Assembly (NCBI GenBank): GCA_964386385.1 | Contig: CAYLRN010000015.1 | Coordinates: 1-64,000, forward strand | Reading direction: 5' to 3' | DNA: 64,000 nt | Source of the DNA: RUG572 sp964386385 | GTDB taxonomy: Bacteria; Verrucomicrobiota; Kiritimatiellia; RFP12; UBA1067 | Shown: piece after piece, positions 62,409 to 64,000 of the stretch | Position numbering within the stretch: the stretch's first letter is position 1 | How the letters are laid out: every line of letters starts with the position of its first letter | Made by a program: the position numbers and the translations under genes | The notes under the pieces: generated by a model | What the model was told of the DNA's origin: nothing | Database searches by the model: none | Seen by the model: the letters and a program-made list of their open reading frames with translations, nothing else

Positions 62409-64000
62409 TCACTCGAACGCGCCGAAGCGGAGAATCCACTCGTCAACGGAGCCGAACATCGGATGGCAGTTGGAATAGACGTCGTCCGACTCCTTCCACG
62501 TCTCCCAGAGCGTCGTCGCGCCGCGGTCCAGCATGTGCAGCCATCCAGGGAAGCCCGCGTGCAGGACGACCTTCTCCGCCGCGTCGCGCCGGCCGTGCTC
62601 CGACAGGTACATGAGCATGTAGCGCGTGGAGAAGATGCCAGTCGTCGGGCCGTAGCCGGTCTTCTCAAGGGCGGCCATCAGAGCCGCTTCGGCGGCAGGG
62701 ACCTGCGCCTTCGGGACTAGTCCGAGATGGAGGGCGATCGCCTGCGCGCTCTGCGTCCCGTTCGCGACGACGCCGTCCTTCACGAAGCGCGACCGGAAGG
62801 CGTCGCGCACCTTGTCCGCGAGGGCGCGGAAGCGGCGCGCCTCGTCCTTGCGCCCGAGCATTTCCGCGAACTGCGCCGTCAGGCGCAGGAACTCGTGCCA
62901 GTGGGCCGTGGCCGTGACGGCGTTCGGCGCGCGCTCGATGGCCTCGTGGTCGCCGATGCACCGGGGCACGATTCCCGACGGGCAGCGCACGTCGACCATC
63001 CGCGCGTAGCGGGCGCAGACGGGATAGAAAGCGAGAGCGCGGTCCTTCACGTCGGGATAGTGGCGGATGAGCGCGTCGATCAGCACCGGCACGGCGAGGG
63101 TCCAGCTGACCGGGCCCGCCCTTCCGCCAAAGCCCCCGTCGCCGATGCCGACGTAGGGCGCGGTCTCCGTGATCCAGCCGTCGCCCGCCGCCTCGTCCGC
63201 GAAGTCCTGCAGGGTCTTGAGGTAGAATTCGCGCATGTCCCAGTTGAGCATGTACGCCTCGCACGTCGCGACGATGTCGCCGCCGTAGCCCAGTCGCTCG
63301 CGGCCGGGGCAATCGCTCTGGACGCCGCCGACGGAGTTCGCAAGGAACGTGCGGACGCACATGTCGTGGATCTTCGCGAACTCCGGACGCCGCGCCTTGA
63401 ACGAACGCGAGAGCGGACTTGGCGCGAGGCGCGCGCCGACGGGCATGGCCATCGCGTCCTCAGGCCCGTTCAGCAGCCTGTCGCAGCCCCTGACCTCCGC
63501 ATAGCGGAACACGTGCCATGTGAACCAGGCGTGGAAGGCGTCGGAGCACGACCCGCCGCCGCACACGTGGACGTCTCGCTGGCAGGCGACCCTTGGCGCG
63601 CCTGGGCCGCCGTTTCCGCGCTTGATCTGGCCCGCGGTCTGCGTCAGGACGTTCACCGAGCCGTCGGCGTTCAGGCGTTCGCCGTAGACGATCTCGATCT
63701 CCGTCCCCTTCTTCTGCCCGTAGAAGCTGAACGACGGCACGGCGGACTGGTTGACGCCGAAGTCGACCACCTGCACCTTGCGCCCTTCGTCGAGCCACCG
63801 CGCGCGTCCTGGACGCGCCAGCTGCCCTGCGACGGCGGGCGCGCGGCGCATGGCGATCTTCCCGGCGGGGCCGCGGACCTCCTTCGCGGGCCGCCAAGTG
63901 CCGTCGACGTCGCGCGCATTGTCTATCTTCGTTCCGAGGTACACGCAGTTGCGCACGACCCGCGTCTCGCGCCACGTCCACTTCAGCGGCTGCTCCACGC
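62409..64000 (-). CDS. Alpha-L-rhamnosidase-like protein (GH78), 5' end outside window
   Basis: At least 530 residues, open through base 64000. An N-terminal jelly-roll part (VVDFGVNQSAVPSFSFYG), then the (alpha/alpha)6 barrel: DCPGRERLGYGGDI, DGWITETAPY, HWHEFLRL, and GATTLWETWKE near the end are GH78 signatures; the Glu residues of these motifs are the usual catalytic candidates. Cleaves rhamnose from pectins or glycans if active. The start lies beyond the window. Confidence 0.86.
   Translation of the reverse strand, partial: VEQPLKWTWRETRVVRNCVYLGTKIDNARDVDGTWRPAKEVRGPAGKIAMRRAPAVAGQLARPGRARWLDEGRKVQVVDFGVNQSAVPSFSFYGQKKGTEIEIVYGERLNADGSVNVLTQTAGQIKRGNGGPGAPRVACQRDVHVCGGGSCSDAFHAWFTWHVFRYAEVRGCDRLLNGPEDAMAMPVGARLAPSPLSRSFKARRPEFAKIHDMCVRTFLANSVGGVQSDCPGRERLGYGGDIVATCEAYMLNWDMREFYLKTLQDFADEAAGDGWITETAPYVGIGDGGFGGRAGPVSWTLAVPVLIDALIRHYPDVKDRALAFYPVCARYARMVDVRCPSGIVPRCIGDHEAIERAPNAVTATAHWHEFLRLTAQFAEMLGRKDEARRFRALADKVRDAFRSRFVKDGVVANGTQSAQAIALHLGLVPKAQVPAAEAALMAALEKTGYGPTTGIFSTRYMLMYLSEHGRRDAAEKVVLHAGFPGWLHMLDRGATTLWETWKESDDVYSNCHPMFGSVDEWILRFGAFE

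Overview
The window is a high-GC bacterial chromosome segment from an anaerobic, polysaccharide-degrading member of the PVC superphylum. A Kiritimatiellota- or Lentisphaerota-like gut or rumen organism is my best guess. The support is indirect: an oxygen-independent ribonucleotide reductase with its activase, a pyruvate-formate-lyase activase, a polyferredoxin, Tat-exported Gfo/Idh oxidoreductases next to beta-helix and rhamnosidase-like glycosidases, an 'IPYG...RRFGKS' AAA-ATPase/nuclease family protein, and a MurA whose catalytic Cys is Asp as in Chlamydiae. No rRNA or marker tree was available, so the placement is inference.

Layout. 1-9180 is housekeeping: nrdD-nrdG on +, then on - the pairs dsbD-nadE and hypothetical-tatD-SNF2-lipoprotein. 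9253-19530 is a defence island on the - strand. It holds four different C5-cytosine methyltransferases and three different type II endonucleases (SacI-like, NotI-like, EcoRII-like), plus a secreted protein of unknown role. Two of the methyltransferases carry an almost identical ~167-residue N-terminal leader domain, and a truncated, mutated copy precedes a third. 19530-19966 is a non-coding boundary with two copies of a large perfect palindrome. 19967-29000 is core metabolism: glycyl-tRNA synthetase, hemW, an M50-like membrane protease, a divisome initiator, paired lipoproteins, hisC, paaK, an ACT protein and thrC. 29000-33245 holds an octamer-repeat intergenic region, a sugar-isomerase-like Tat protein, a TolB-like protein and an AAA-ATPase/nuclease. 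33431-37621 is a giant GH2-like enzyme. 37660-47628 is again core: PPase, rluA-type synthase, murA, tRNA-Gln, an outer-membrane protein, coaC, gltX, pflA, U32 protease-like and an MFS transporter. 47725-64000 is a carbohydrate/redox region: two Gfo/Idh proteins, an S1 protein, tRNA-Pro, two glycosidase-like secreted proteins, a PMP-like beta-helix, an iron-sulfur aldo-keto reductase with a polyferredoxin, a GH141-like protein, a decayed AAA-ATPase remnant and a truncated rhamnosidase.

Genes appear to work in short operons joined by ATGA or TAATG overlaps. In the island each endonuclease starts at or just after the stop of its methyltransferase, which favours methylase-before-nuclease expression. 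Many first genes have an extended -10 box (TGnTATAAT) only 6-7 nt before the start codon, which predicts leaderless mRNAs; internal genes have AAGGAG-type ribosome sites.

The strongest candidate for something undescribed is the leader-cassette organisation of the island. A near-identical promoter/leader block is placed in front of unrelated restriction-modification pairs, which suggests modular acquisition or exchange by recombination in the leader.
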